64,000 nt of DNA from Sphingopyxis sp. H073 (GTDB taxonomy: Bacteria; Pseudomonadota; Alphaproteobacteria; Sphingomonadales; Sphingomonadaceae). The position numbers and the translations under genes were made by a program. Within the stretch, counting starts at the first letter, position 1; every line of letters starts with the position of its first letter. Positions 18,426-27,830 of the stretch are shown here, one piece after another. The stretch spans positions 372,001 through 436,000 of the forward strand of contig NZ_LNSG01000003.1 of NCBI RefSeq assembly GCF_001468395.1. The letters are read 5' to 3'. The notes under the pieces were generated by a model that searched no databases, was not told where the DNA came from, and saw nothing but the letters and a program-made list of their open reading frames with translations.

Positions 18426-18892
18426 TGCAGATCCTCGCGATAGCGGGCCTCATCGGCGCCGCGTCGGACAATGAGGTCGAGCCGCCAGCGCCCCATCGCC
18501 AGCGGCTCGACCGAGCGCAGCCCCCCGCCCGCCGCCGGCTCGAAACGAAGCGCGACGGACGCGGTGCGCCCAACGGGGTGATTGACGGTCGCGGAGGCCC
18601 GAACCCCCTCCAGCGACCGGCCCTTCTTGCGGATGGTCAGCAGGACATGCCGGCCCGCGTCGAGCGTCACCCCCGTATCCCATCCCAGCAGGGCCTGCGC
18701 GTCGGCGCGTTCAAGCCACCGGTTGTAATTCTGGCTCGCGACATAGCTGTTCTCGACCACCGTGCCGCCAAAAGTCGACATGGCGAACCGCGCCATGGTG
18801 ACATTGACCGCGATCACGACCGCAAAGAAAGCGACGAGGATCGCCGTCATATGCCGACCGGTGAAACGCCGGGGTGTCGATGTGTCGGTCAT
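18422..18892 (-). CDS. ccoH: cbb3 oxidase assembly protein CcoH/FixH
   Basis: 156-residue inner-membrane protein of the FixH family. A short cytoplasmic start (TPRRFTGRHMTAILVAFF) leads into one membrane helix. Then comes the characteristic VNVTMARFAMSTFGGTVVEN and NSYVASQNYNRWL region and a periplasmic beta-rich domain ending in RWRLDLIVRRG. CcoH associates with CcoP and CcoI during assembly of the oxidase. It overlaps ccoG at its start and ccoI at its end by four bases each. Confidence 0.9.
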   Translation of the reverse strand: MTDTSTPRRFTGRHMTAILVAFFAVVIAVNVTMARFAMSTFGGTVVENSYVASQNYNRWLERADAQALLGWDTGVTLDAGRHVLLTIRKKGRSLEGVRASATVNHPVGRTASVALRFEPAAGGGLRSVEPLAMGRWRLDLIVRRGADEARYREDLQ

Positions 18893-20346
18893 TGTCCTGC
18901 CTCCGGCCGGTCGAACTGGATGGTGTCGCTGTCGCCGCGCGGATCGCCGTCGAGCCCGTGCGTTGCGATCGTGAAATCCTGCCGCGCCGGACCGGCGCCG
19001 GGCGCGGCGATGAAGAGCTTGATGCTCGTGACGCTGTCGGCGGGCAGCGCCAACTCGATCCGCTGCGCCGCATTTTCGCGCATGCCGGCACCCGTCCACA
19101 GCACCGCGCCGGGAAGCCCGCTGACCGTGACCGCGACCCGGCGTGGCCGCGTTTCCATATTGCGCAGCTTCAACGTGTAATTGTTGCGGATCTGGCCGTC
19201 GGAGAGCTGGACGTAGAGCGGGCTGCGATCGTGCTGGACCGCAAGGTCGAGACGCGTGCGCTGGCCGAGCGAGAAGAGCATCGCCGCGCCGATCGCGCTC
19301 CAGACGCCGAAATAGAGCAAGGTGCGCGGGCGCAGCAGCGTCTTGCGGATCGGCCGCCCCGCGCCGCCCGCCTTTTCGCTCGCCACATCGTCGAGCGTGC
19401 AATAGTCGATGAGGCCGCGCGGCCGCCCGACCTGTGCCATCACCCCGTCGCACGCATCGATGCACAGCGCGCAGGTGATACAGCCGATCTGCGGCCCTTC
19501 GCGAATGTCGATCCCGGTCGGACACACCGCGACGCACTGGTTGCAGTCGATGCAGTCGCCGAAGGCGCCGGGATGCGCCTGTGCTTTCTTGACGCTGCCG
19601 CGCGGCTCGCCGCGCCAGTCCTTGTAGGTCACCAGCAGCGATTTTTCGTCCATCATCGCGGTCTGGATGCGCGGCCAGGGGCACATATAGATGCACACCT
19701 GCTCGCGCATGAAGCCGCCGAGGATGAAGGTCGTGGCGGTGAGGACAGCGACAGTGCCATAGGCGATCGGCGCCGCCTGCCCGGTCCAGAAATCCACTGT
19801 TAGCGTCGGCGCGTCGGCGAAATACATGATCCAGGCGCCGCCGGTCCAGAAGGCGATCGTTAGATAGATCAGATATTTGACTGTCCGCTTTGACAGCTTT
19901 TCGAAGGTCCACGGACCGTTCGCCAATCGCACCTGCGCGTTGCGATCACCGTCGACCAGCCGGTCGACATGCTGGAACAGGTCGGTCCACACCGTTTGCG
20001 GACAGGTGTAGCCGCACCAGGCACGCCCCACCGCGCTGGTGACGAGGAACAGACCGATCCCTGCCATGATGAGCAGGCCCGCGACATAATAGAATTCATG
20101 CGGCCAGATTTCGATCTGGAACATGTAAAAGCGCCGGTTCGCCAGATCGACGAGCACCGCCTGGTCGGGCGCATAGGGCCCGCGATCCCAGCGGATCCAC
20201 GGCGTCGCATAATAGATCGCGAGGGTCACCGCCATGATCGCCCATTTGAAGCGGCGGAAGGGGCCGTTCACCGCCTTCGGGTAAACGCCCTTCCGCGCCG
20301 CGTAGAGCGGCGCCGACTGGCCGGAGAGATCCTCAGGGCTGGCCAT
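18889..20346 (-). CDS. ccoG: cbb3 oxidase assembly ferredoxin-type protein CcoG/FixG
   Basis: 485-residue membrane protein carrying two [4Fe-4S] ferredoxin motifs, CIDCNQCVAVCPTGID and CITCALCIDACDG, after about five membrane helices. Paired cysteines in WCGYTCPQTVW and CIYMCPWPR and an Ig-like C-terminal domain are typical of RdxA/CcoG. CcoG is reported to act as a cupric reductase during oxidase assembly. The ATG at 20346 (MASPEDL, with GGGAG 4 bases upstream) is chosen. A longer frame adds 21 residues that read through the end of ccoP. Confidence 0.93.
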   Translation of the reverse strand: MASPEDLSGQSAPLYAARKGVYPKAVNGPFRRFKWAIMAVTLAIYYATPWIRWDRGPYAPDQAVLVDLANRRFYMFQIEIWPHEFYYVAGLLIMAGIGLFLVTSAVGRAWCGYTCPQTVWTDLFQHVDRLVDGDRNAQVRLANGPWTFEKLSKRTVKYLIYLTIAFWTGGAWIMYFADAPTLTVDFWTGQAAPIAYGTVAVLTATTFILGGFMREQVCIYMCPWPRIQTAMMDEKSLLVTYKDWRGEPRGSVKKAQAHPGAFGDCIDCNQCVAVCPTGIDIREGPQIGCITCALCIDACDGVMAQVGRPRGLIDYCTLDDVASEKAGGAGRPIRKTLLRPRTLLYFGVWSAIGAAMLFSLGQRTRLDLAVQHDRSPLYVQLSDGQIRNNYTLKLRNMETRPRRVAVTVSGLPGAVLWTGAGMRENAAQRIELALPADSVTSIKLFIAAPGAGPARQDFTIATHGLDGDPRGDSDTIQFDRPEAGQ

Positions 20347-21256
20347 CGGCTCCCGTCCCTTCGGCGACGGGCGCCAGCCCCTTTTCGCCGCCGCCCAGCG
20401 AATAGACATAGGCCGACAGCATCTTGATCGTCACGGGATCGAGCCGGCCGCCCCAGCGCGGCATCACGCCGTTGCGCGGCTGGTTGACCGTCGCGGTCAG
20501 GCTGTCGCGGTCGCCGCCATAAAGCCAGATCGCGTCGGTCAGTTTCGGCGCGCCGAACTGGCGTCCGCCCTGGCCGCCCGCGCCGTGGCAGACCGCGCAA
20601 TTGTCCGCAAACAGCGCCGCGCCGCGCGCCGACGCGGCGCTCGCCTTTTCCTGCCGGCTGATCACCCGCACAAAGCTGACGACGTCGCCGATCTGTGCCG
20701 CGTCGAGAATGCCGTCGCGGCCGAAGGCGGGCATCAGGCTGGTGCGCGTGTCCTTGTGATCGGGGTTCCGGATGCCGTGCGTCACCGTATATTCGATGCT
20801 GGCGAGGTCGCCGCCCCACAGCCAGTCGTCATCGGTCAGGCTGGGGTAAAGGTTTTTCACCCCCGCGCCGCCCGCGCCATGGCACTGGACGCAATGGACG
20901 CGAAACGCCGCGCCGCCGCCCTGAACCGCCGCCTGCATCAATTGAGGCTGCGCCGGCAGGTCGGCGAGCGCGGTCGCGGCGATGGCATTGACGGTCGGCG
21001 CGCGGCGTTTTGCATCGGCCGCCATTTCCTTCACAAGGTCCCCTCGGCTCGACCAGCCGAGCACGCCCTCGGTCGCGCGGTTCACCATCGGCCACGCCGG
21101 ATAGAGGACGACATAGGCCAGCCCCCAGACGATCGTCGCGTAAAAGGTCCAGAGCCACCAGCGCGGCAACGGCGTGTTGAGCTCCTCGATCCCGTCCCAT
21201 TCGTGACCGACCGTGGTCGTCCCGGTGGCTTCGTCGATACGCTTGTGCTCAGCCAT
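20333..21256 (-). CDS. ccoP: cbb3 cytochrome oxidase diheme subunit CcoP
   Basis: 307-residue membrane-anchored diheme cytochrome c that feeds electrons to the oxidase. The N-terminal anchor contains the family signature NTPLPRWWLWTFYATIVWG. Two heme-attachment motifs follow, CVQCH and CAVCH, each in a cytochrome c domain with distal methionines in the SLMPAFG and GVMPRWG contexts. It overlaps ccoQ by eight bases upstream and ccoG by 14 bases downstream, all in one operon. Confidence 0.96.
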   Translation of the reverse strand: MAEHKRIDEATGTTTVGHEWDGIEELNTPLPRWWLWTFYATIVWGLAYVVLYPAWPMVNRATEGVLGWSSRGDLVKEMAADAKRRAPTVNAIAATALADLPAQPQLMQAAVQGGGAAFRVHCVQCHGAGGAGVKNLYPSLTDDDWLWGGDLASIEYTVTHGIRNPDHKDTRTSLMPAFGRDGILDAAQIGDVVSFVRVISRQEKASAASARGAALFADNCAVCHGAGGQGGRQFGAPKLTDAIWLYGGDRDSLTATVNQPRNGVMPRWGGRLDPVTIKMLSAYVYSLGGGEKGLAPVAEGTGADGQP

Positions 21257-21407
21257 GCTCGTCGTCCTTGAAGATCATGTTCGCGGCCTCTTCGCTGCGC
21301 GCGCGGGCGTTTGGCCGGAACGGCCAGGCGATGAGGGTGAGGAACAGCAGCGCCATGGCGAGCAGCCCCCAGCTGTCGGCAAAATGGCGGAGGTCGTTAT
21401 AAGTCAT
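21249..21407 (-). CDS. ccoQ: cbb3 oxidase small subunit CcoQ
   Basis: A 52-residue, one-helix protein: [20 protein letters not shown], then [20 protein letters not shown]. The short N-terminus, single helix and WPFRP turn are typical of CcoQ, which stabilises the assembled oxidase. Its ATG overlaps the ccoO stop (ATGA). Confidence 0.9.
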   Translation of the reverse strand: MTYNDLRHFADSWGLLAMALLFLTLIAWPFRPNARARSEEAANMIFKDDEHG

Positions 21408-22165
21408 TGCGCCACTTCCGTTTCGGACGGCCGCTCCTGCGGCGCGGCCTTTTCGACGTCGACGAGCGTGCCGAGCATCTGGAGATAGGCGATCAGCGCG
21501 TCCATTTCGGTGAGCCGGTCGGGGTCGCCGTCGAAGTCGCGGACCTGCGCTTTCGGATAGCGTTTTTGCAGGTCCAGTCCGGCGGCCGGATCGACCTGCG
21601 CCGCAAGATCATCGTTCGCCTTCGCAATGTCAGCCTTGGTATAGGGAACCCCGACGCGATAGAGCGCAGTCAGGTGGTTCGCCATGTCGCCCGTATCGAG
21701 GTCGCGATCGGCAAGGAAGGCGTACGGCGGCATGATCGATTCGGGCACCACGCTGCGCGGGTCGATCAGATGCGCCTTGTGCCATTCGTCGGAGTAGCGG
21801 CCGCCGACGCGCGCGAGGTCGGGTCCGGTGCGCTTCGACCCCCATTGAAAGGGGTGGTCGTACATGCTCTCGGCAGCGAGGCTGTAGTGACCGTAACGCT
21901 CAACCTCGTCGCGGAACGGACGAATCATCTGGCTGTGGCAGGTATAGCAGCCCTCGCGCATGTAGATATTGCGCCCGGCGAGTTCGAGCGGGGTATAGGG
22001 CCGCATCCCCTCGACCTTCTCGACCGTGTTGTCGATCCAGAAGAGCGGCGCGATCTCGACGATGCCGCCGATCGCGACGGTGAGCAGCGCGAGCGCGCCG
22101 AGCAGCGTCACATTTCGTTCGACTTTCTTGTGACTGAAGCCCTTTTCGGCGGGTTTGGTGGCCAT
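21404..22165 (-). CDS. ccoO: cbb3 cytochrome oxidase monoheme subunit CcoO
   Basis: 253-residue membrane-anchored cytochrome c subunit. The N-terminal helix is at about residues 20-40 ([20 protein letters not shown]). The single heme motif CYTCH is in [21 protein letters not shown], followed by [10 protein letters not shown] and the methionine-containing IMPPYAFL that ligates heme. The length and the order after ccoN match the family. There are 12 bases between ccoN and ccoO. Confidence 0.96.
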   Translation of the reverse strand: MATKPAEKGFSHKKVERNVTLLGALALLTVAIGGIVEIAPLFWIDNTVEKVEGMRPYTPLELAGRNIYMREGCYTCHSQMIRPFRDEVERYGHYSLAAESMYDHPFQWGSKRTGPDLARVGGRYSDEWHKAHLIDPRSVVPESIMPPYAFLADRDLDTGDMANHLTALYRVGVPYTKADIAKANDDLAAQVDPAAGLDLQKRYPKAQVRDFDGDPDRLTEMDALIAYLQMLGTLVDVEKAAPQERPSETEVAQ

Positions 22166-22177
22166 GGTCCGGACTCC

Positions 22178-23836
22178 TTATTCGGCGGGAACGGGCACGA
22201 GCGGACGGTCCGCCGCGGCGTTGTAGGGGGTTTCGGTCATCGGCTTTTCAGCGCGGACCTTCCCGCCGAGCGTTGCCCAGACGTTTGCGATCATGATCAG
22301 GAAGCCCGCGAGATACATCGCCCCGCCCGTCGCGCGGATCAGGTACATCGGATGCATCGCGGCGACGCTCTCGGCAAAGCTGTAGACGAGGTAGCCGTCC
22401 GCCCCATATTCGCGCCACATCAGCCCCTGCATGATGCCCGCGACCCACATCGACGCGGCGTAGAAAACGATGCCGACGGTCGCGAGCCAGAAGTGCCAGT
22501 TGACCATGCGCAGGCTGTACAGCCGCGGACGTCCCCACAGGCGCGGCACCAGATAATAGACGCAGGCAAAGGTGATCATGCCGTTCCAGCCAAGCGCGCC
22601 GCTGTGCACATGGCCGATCGTCCAGTCGGTGTAGTGCGACATCGAGTTGACCCATTTGATCGACATCATCGGGCCCTCGAAGGTGCTCATCCCGTAGAAG
22701 GCGAGCGCCATCACCATCATGCGGATAATGGGGTCGGTGCGGATCTTGTCCCACGCACCGTTGAGCGTCATCAGGCCGTTGATCATGCCGCCCCAGCTCG
22801 GCATCCACAGGATGACCGAAAAGACCATGCCCAGCGTCTGCGCCCAGTCGGGCAGCGCGGTGTAATGAAGGTGGTGCGGCCCCGCCCAGATGTAGAGGAA
22901 GATCAGCGACCAGAAGTGGATGATCGACAGGCGGTAGGAATAGACCGGCCGTTCGGCCTGCTTCGGCACGAAATAATACATCATCGCGAGGAAGCCCGCG
23001 GTCAGGAAGAAGCCGACCGCATTATGCCCGTACCACCACTGCGTCAGCGCATCCTGGACGCCGGCGAAAGCGGCGTAGCTCTTCGACCCGAAGATGCTGG
23101 CGGGCATCGACAGATTGTTGACGAGGTGCAGCATCGCGATGGTGATGATGAAGCTCAGGTAAAACCAGTTCGCGACATAGATGTGCGGCTCGCGGCGCTT
23201 GACGATCGTACCGGCGAACACAACCAGATAGGCGACCCAGACGATGGTCAGCCAGAGGTCGACATACCATTCGGGCTCGGCATACTCCTTTGCCTCGGTC
23301 ACGCCCATCAGATAACCGGTCGCGGCGAGTACGATGAACAGCTGATAGCCCCAGAATACGAAGCGCGCGAGCGTCGGAAAGGCGAGCCGCGCGCGGCAGG
23401 TACGCTGCACGACGTAAAAGCTCGTCGCGATCAGCGCGTTGCCGCCAAAGGCGAAGATCACCGCCGACGTGTGCAGCGGCCGCAGACGTCCGAAGGTCGT
23501 ATATTCGAACTCCAGGTTAAGTGCGGGAAAGGCGAGTTGCAGCGCGATATAAAGCCCCGCCGCCATCCCCGCGATGCCCCAGAACAAGGTCGCGATGACG
23601 CCCCAGCGGATCGGGTCATCGTCATAGACGCCCTGATCGGCGGGCATTTTCAGTATCCCGCGCGCGATGCCGTCGAAATCGGCACGCGATACCGTCGCCC
23701 ATAACGCGATCAGACAGGCGAGCGCGACGATCACCATATGCACGGCGAAGGGCGCATCGACCGCAACCGCCGCCGCCACCAGCGCCAACAGGGCAAGCGC
23801 CAGCCAGCCGCCCGCTTTCGTTACCAGACCGTCCAT
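22178..23836 (-). CDS. ccoN: cbb3-type cytochrome c oxidase catalytic subunit CcoN
   Basis: Heme-copper oxidase subunit I of the C family, 552 residues with about 14 membrane helices. It reduces oxygen to water with high affinity, and carries heme b, heme b3 and CuB. Histidine-bearing segments include [46 protein letters not shown] and [16 protein letters not shown]. The start [10 protein letters not shown] (ATG 23836) has GGGGA 9 bases upstream; earlier in-frame ATGs would add up to 30 non-membrane residues. It is the first gene of ccoNOQP-ccoGHIS, behind a promoter region with an FNR/FixK box. Confidence 0.96.
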   Translation of the reverse strand: MDGLVTKAGGWLALALLALVAAAVAVDAPFAVHMVIVALACLIALWATVSRADFDGIARGILKMPADQGVYDDDPIRWGVIATLFWGIAGMAAGLYIALQLAFPALNLEFEYTTFGRLRPLHTSAVIFAFGGNALIATSFYVVQRTCRARLAFPTLARFVFWGYQLFIVLAATGYLMGVTEAKEYAEPEWYVDLWLTIVWVAYLVVFAGTIVKRREPHIYVANWFYLSFIITIAMLHLVNNLSMPASIFGSKSYAAFAGVQDALTQWWYGHNAVGFFLTAGFLAMMYYFVPKQAERPVYSYRLSIIHFWSLIFLYIWAGPHHLHYTALPDWAQTLGMVFSVILWMPSWGGMINGLMTLNGAWDKIRTDPIIRMMVMALAFYGMSTFEGPMMSIKWVNSMSHYTDWTIGHVHSGALGWNGMITFACVYYLVPRLWGRPRLYSLRMVNWHFWLATVGIVFYAASMWVAGIMQGLMWREYGADGYLVYSFAESVAAMHPMYLIRATGGAMYLAGFLIMIANVWATLGGKVRAEKPMTETPYNAAADRPLVPVPAE

Positions 23837-23912
23837 ATCGCAAGTCCCCATCGAGCGCGGTCGAAAGCCGCGCGGTTCGGAACCGCTCTGGGCGTGGCGG
23901 CGCCCGAAAACA

Positions 23913-23926
23913 TTGATCGGGATCAA
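23913..23926. promoter_or_regulatory. Perfect FNR/FixK box between ccoN and ompW-like gene
   Basis: TTGATCGGGATCAA is an exact TTGAT-N4-ATCAA palindrome. Its centre is about 83 bases from both the ccoN ATG on one side and the ompW-like ATG on the other, so it could serve either or both divergent genes. Confidence 0.85.
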
Positions 23927-24002
23927 AGAAAAGGTTGCGCCACATCAATGTGAACCGACCGCAACGGGCGCAGAGACCGCCCGTCAACGGAGGAACCTAC
24001 CC

Positions 24003-24674
24003 ATGAAAAAAGACTATCTCTCCCTGCTCGCGCTGGCGACCATGGCCGCCGTTCCCGGTCAGGCGGCTGCGAAGGCGGGCGACGTGCAGTTCAAGATCTT
24101 CGCCACCTACGTGGCGCCCGACGGCAAGATCACCGACGTCAAGACCGACCGGATCGGCCTGCCCGCCGGAACTCAGGCCAAGGCCGACGACAATGTGACG
24201 CCGACGGTCGCGATCGAATATTTCGTGTCCGACGCCGTCTCGGTCGAGACGATCGCCGGCGTGACGCAACATGACGTCGACGGCCGCGGCGCGCTCGATG
24301 GCGCAACGCTCGTCTCCAACGCCAAGATCGTCCCGGCAACGCTCACCCTCAAATATCATTTCGGCAAGGATGGCGGCATCCGCCCCTATATCGGCGCGGG
24401 GCCGAGCTATTTCATCTTCATCGACGAAAAGCCCGGCGCCACGACCCGCTCGCTCGGCGCGACGCGCCAGAAGATGGGGGACAAGGTCGGCGCGGCGTTG
24501 CAGGCAGGGATCGACATTCCGGTAAACGACCACGGGCTCGCGCTGTCGTTCGACGCCAAGCGCTATTTCCTGCGCCCGACCGCAACCTGGTATGCGGGCA
24601 CGACCGAGGTGATCAAGACGCGGCACAGGCTTGATCCCTGGGTGATCAGCGCCGGCGTCGCGTTCCGCTTCTAG
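24003..24674 (+). CDS. OmpW-family outer-membrane protein
   Basis: 223-residue protein with a signal peptide (MKKDYLSLLALATMAAVPG, cleavage near QAAA-KA) and an eight-strand beta-barrel pattern ending in VISAGVAFRF with terminal Phe. Family features are FKIFATYVAPDGKITDV near the start, VTPTVAIEYFVSDAVSVETIAG, KYHFGKDGGIRPYIGAGPSY and the C-terminal KTRHRLDPWVIS. OmpW proteins are small-molecule channels often induced by FNR at low oxygen, which fits the box upstream. GGAGG lies 9-10 bases before the ATG. Confidence 0.9.
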   Translation: MKKDYLSLLALATMAAVPGQAAAKAGDVQFKIFATYVAPDGKITDVKTDRIGLPAGTQAKADDNVTPTVAIEYFVSDAVSVETIAGVTQHDVDGRGALDGATLVSNAKIVPATLTLKYHFGKDGGIRPYIGAGPSYFIFIDEKPGATTRSLGATRQKMGDKVGAALQAGIDIPVNDHGLALSFDAKRYFLRPTATWYAGTTEVIKTRHRLDPWVISAGVAFRF

Positions 24675-24701
24675 TTCCCCCGAACTGGCGCCGGCGGCCG
24701 G

Positions 24702-24974
24702 TCAGCCCGCCATCATTTCCATCGCCGCGCGGTCGTTGATCACGATTTCGCGGCGAGACGGCAGGTCGAGCAGGCCGTCGGCGCGCATTTTGGTCAGCTG
24801 GCGGCCGAAGGGCAGTTCGAACCCGGCCTGCGTGTCGGCATGACACCCCCGCCCCGCTAATCGTTCCGACATCTCAAGCAGGAAGGACGCCACCTTCTCC
24901 GACGCGGACTTGCGTCCAAGCGGCATCATCCAATGCCGTGCGCGCTCGCGTTCATCGAGCGTGCGGCGGAGCAA
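24702..24974 (-). pseudogene. Remnant of FNR-type transcription regulator lacking its recognition helix
   Basis: About 90 codons match the C-terminal region of FNR/FixK-family activators: LLRRTLDERERARHWM, LGRKSASEKVASFLLEMSER, FELPF, then RQLTKMRADGLLDLPSRREI. In an intact protein roughly 18 residues (the first helix-turn-helix part) lie between the FELP segment and RQLTK. Here they are missing without loss of frame. The whole sensory N-terminal half with the iron-sulfur cysteines is also absent. It is therefore a decayed copy. Its position 28 bases beyond the convergent ompW-like gene suggests an FNR-type gene once sat in this block. Confidence 0.75.
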
Positions 24975-25165
24975 TTGTAGCCAACTCGAATAGCAAGCCC
25001 TTCGCTGCACAGCTTGGGAGGATATTGCCCGGGAACGCCGATGGCCTCCAAATCTTTCGTCCGGAAAATTCGCTCCGTTTCGCCAGATCGATTGCGCGCT
25101 CTCGCAATGATAATCGGCGTTGCAGTTCCGGGTGCTTCGAGGTCTCCAGAGCAAATTTCGGTGGG
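24975..25165. other. Intergenic stretch without recognisable content
   Basis: About 190 bases between the regulator remnant and the acyl-CoA dehydrogenase stop. Base composition is less GC-rich than the neighbours. I see no gene, RNA or repeat here; it may be residual sequence from the decayed regulator region. Confidence 0.4.
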
Positions 25166-26455
25166 TTACCCCAGCGTTCCCTTGCGCGGCCCCATATAGC
25201 CGAACAGATAGGCGGCGACTTTCCGCATCTGGATTTCCTCCGCGCCTTCGGTGATGCGGTAGCGGCGGTGGTGGCGATAGATATGTTCGAACGGCTTGTG
25301 CCGCGAATAACCGATGCCGCCGTGGACCTGCATCGCGCGGTCGGCGGCTTCGCAGACGAGGCGGTTCGCCCAGTAATTGCACATGCTGACCTTGTCGGAC
25401 AGCGTTCGCTCGATCTCCTTGTGCGGCGTGCGGTCCATCTCCCACGCGGTCTTGCGGATCAGCAGGCGCAGCATTTCGGCCTGCGTCGCGAGTTCGACGA
25501 GCGGGAACTGGATTGCCTGGTTTTTCGCGAGGGCTTCGCCGAACGGCTTGCGTGACCGCGCATAACGCACACTTTCCTCGATGCAGTAGACCGCCGCGCC
25601 CAACGATGACGCCGCCTGCCGGATGCGGTTCTGGTGGACGAAGCTCTGCGCGATCGACAGCCCGCCGCCGACCGGGCCCAGCCGCGCGCTGTCGGGCACC
25701 CAGACGCCGCTGAAGGTCATCCGCGGATGATCGGTCGGCATGTTGAAGGTCCACATATATTCGTCGACCGTCATGCCTTCGGTGCCCGTCGGCACGAGCA
25801 GGCATGTGATGCCTTTTGCATCGCCATCCTGTCCGTCGGTGCGGCAGAAGGTCGCGCAGTGGGTCGCGACATGCATGCCGGTGATCCACATCTTGCGGCC
25901 GTTGATCAGCCAGCCGTCGACGCCATCGCGGGTTTCGCGCACCGCGCGTGTCTCCATATGCGTGGCGTCCGATCCATGGTCGGGTTCGGTCAGGCCGAAG
26001 GCGGTGCGCCGCTTGCCCTCGAAGCCGCCGAGGATGAATTCCTGCTTCTGTTCCTCGCTCGTCGCGAACTGTTCGAACATCTCGACGAAGGGGAAGTTAC
26101 CGACGATGCTATGCTCGTTCTGGAGGTCGTTGTGGAGGCCGAGGCCCTTCGCGGCGAAATGCTCGCGGATCACCGCCATCCACAGATTGCTGCCGTCCTT
26201 GCCGCCATATTTCTTCGGCGCCGAAAAACGCCAGTGGCCCGCGGCATCGGCCAGCCGCGTCGCCTGGCGCAAAAGCTGCTCCCACTCGTGCCGCGGCAGG
26301 CCCTGATTGTCCCAGTCGGTGCGGCTATGCTCGCGCCGGTGGTCGAAGAAGCGGATATTGTCGTCGGCATTCTCGAGCGGCCTGATCTCGGCTTCGATAA
26401 AGGCATCGAGTTCGTCCAGGTAGGCCTGCAAATCGGCCGGAACCGCAAAATCCAT
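25166..26455 (-). CDS. Acyl-CoA dehydrogenase (ACAD10/11-like context)
   Basis: FAD-dependent acyl-CoA dehydrogenase of 429 residues. The N-terminal helical domain runs to about residue 140, the flavin-binding segment TAFGLTEPDHGSDATHMET follows, then DGWLINGRKMWITGM. The C-terminal domain has QVHGGIGYSRHKPFEHIYRHHRRYRITEGAEEI. A GGGAG ribosome site precedes the ATG at 26455. The gene lies 19 bases after a small-molecule kinase of the aminoglycoside-phosphotransferase fold on the same strand. That pairing resembles the fused kinase-dehydrogenase ACAD10/ACAD11 of animals and the lva pair of pseudomonads, both acting on 4-hydroxyacyl-CoA. The substrate here is an inference from context only. 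Confidence 0.9.
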   Translation of the reverse strand: MDFAVPADLQAYLDELDAFIEAEIRPLENADDNIRFFDHRREHSRTDWDNQGLPRHEWEQLLRQATRLADAAGHWRFSAPKKYGGKDGSNLWMAVIREHFAAKGLGLHNDLQNEHSIVGNFPFVEMFEQFATSEEQKQEFILGGFEGKRRTAFGLTEPDHGSDATHMETRAVRETRDGVDGWLINGRKMWITGMHVATHCATFCRTDGQDGDAKGITCLLVPTGTEGMTVDEYMWTFNMPTDHPRMTFSGVWVPDSARLGPVGGGLSIAQSFVHQNRIRQAASSLGAAVYCIEESVRYARSRKPFGEALAKNQAIQFPLVELATQAEMLRLLIRKTAWEMDRTPHKEIERTLSDKVSMCNYWANRLVCEAADRAMQVHGGIGYSRHKPFEHIYRHHRRYRITEGAEEIQMRKVAAYLFGYMGPRKGTLG

Positions 26456-26474
26456 CGTCTCTCTCCCGCTTATC

Positions 26475-27830
26475 CTATCCGTTCCACGCCGCGCGCGCCG
26501 CCGCCAGCGCGGCATATTTTGGGCTGTCGACGGTGCATTTGTCGAGCGCCGCGCGGCGCAGGCGCGCGAGCAGGCCCGGTTCCGCCAGCGTCCGCTCGCC
26601 CGACATCAGCGCGTCGGACAGCGCCTTGTCCTCGGCGCGCACCCCGGCATCGAGATCGCGCATCACGATGCCGAGCGCGTTCATTGCCACCACCGCTTCG
26701 AATTTGTCATGGCCTTCGGACTTCGGCTTGACCGCACCCTCGATCCAGTCGCGCACCGCCTGCACCATCTCGCGGTTCGTCGGCTCGCCGAACGGCACGG
26801 ACATGGCCGGGGGCGACGGCGGCAGCACCCGCGCCCCCTCCGCTTCGGGTGCATCCACCCCGATGAGTTCGACCAGGTCGAGTTCTTGCTCCGCCGTTCG
26901 CCGCCCGATGACGACGCGCTCGACCGTCGGGTCGGCTCCGTTCCGCCACGCCTGCCCCATCTGCAGGCAGCCGAGCGCCCACCAGAGCGTGCGATAGACA
27001 AGCCAGAAGCGGAACCGCGCCGAATCGATCGGGCGGCCACCCGCCGCCCGATAGGCAGCGAAATAATCCTCGAGACTGCCGAGGCCGAAGGCGGGCCGCT
27101 CGATCCGGCCAAAGCGCCACACCGCCATGCAGCCGAAGGCGAGATCCTCATGCGCGTCGCCCAGATGCGCGAGCTCCCAGTCGAGCACCGCGGCGAGGCC
27201 GCCCCCGTCCTTCGCGAGATCGACCATCACATTGCCCATGCGATAGTCGCCATGGACGAGCACGGGATCGGCAGGCGCGGGCAGATGATCCTCGCACCAG
27301 CGGATCGCGAGCGCGATCGCCGGACGATCGCCGCCATAGGACAGGAACCGCGCCTTGAGCTCCGCGAGCGCCTCGGCGGTGTCCATCAGCGGGATTGCGG
27401 CGGGAATCGCCGCGCGCGGGATCGCGTGGATGCGCGCGAGCTCGCGGCCGAGGTCGGCGAGCAGGGACGGCGGCGGGTCCGCCAATATCTTCGCCGGGCT
27501 CACCTCGGCGACGATGCGGCGCATCACATAGCCGGTGCCCATGCCGTCGGCATCGGACAGCACGCCGACGACTTCGGGCGCCTTCACCCCCGCCGCGTGC
27601 GCCGCGATCACCAGCACGGCCTCGTCGGCATGGCCATAGGGCCGGCCCGCCATATAGTCCGCCGACGGTGCGCGGCGCAGGACATAGCCCGCCGATCCCG
27701 CCGGGCCCGACCAGTCAAACGCCCAGCTTTCCATATTCGCACCGCCCGACAAACGGGCCAGGCCCGACAGTGTGCCCCGGCCGACGATACGGGTCATGAA
27801 TGTGCCGAGCTTCTCGTGCAGATCAGCCAT
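26475..27830 (-). CDS. Aminoglycoside-phosphotransferase-fold kinase, probable acyl-CoA metabolism
   Basis: APH/ChoK-fold kinase of 451 residues. The Brenner-type catalytic loop is VLVHGDYRMGNVMVD, and the metal-binding aspartate is in AAVLDWELAHLGDAHEDLAF. An N-terminal lobe (LSGGANMESWAFDWSG) and a C-terminal extension of about 110 residues complete it. The first lobe and loop match the subfamily linked to acyl-CoA dehydrogenases rather than to antibiotic resistance. The start at ATG 27830 is preferred; a GTG nine bases upstream is possible. It precedes the dehydrogenase by 19 bases, suggesting that it phosphorylates a hydroxyacyl-CoA which the partner then processes. Confidence 0.85.
   Translation of the reverse strand: MADLHEKLGTFMTRIVGRGTLSGLARLSGGANMESWAFDWSGPAGSAGYVLRRAPSADYMAGRPYGHADEAVLVIAAHAAGVKAPEVVGVLSDADGMGTGYVMRRIVAEVSPAKILADPPPSLLADLGRELARIHAIPRAAIPAAIPLMDTAEALAELKARFLSYGGDRPAIALAIRWCEDHLPAPADPVLVHGDYRMGNVMVDLAKDGGGLAAVLDWELAHLGDAHEDLAFGCMAVWRFGRIERPAFGLGSLEDYFAAYRAAGGRPIDSARFRFWLVYRTLWWALGCLQMGQAWRNGADPTVERVVIGRRTAEQELDLVELIGVDAPEAEGARVLPPSPPAMSVPFGEPTNREMVQAVRDWIEGAVKPKSEGHDKFEAVVAMNALGIVMRDLDAGVRAEDKALSDALMSGERTLAEPGLLARLRRAALDKCTVDSPKYAALAAARAAWNG

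Noticed and set aside
21407..23704. 765-codon plus-strand open frame opposite ccoN and ccoO
   Set aside because: Antisense shadow rich in Arg, His and Asp without any recognisable fold; the minus strand carries the oxidase subunits.
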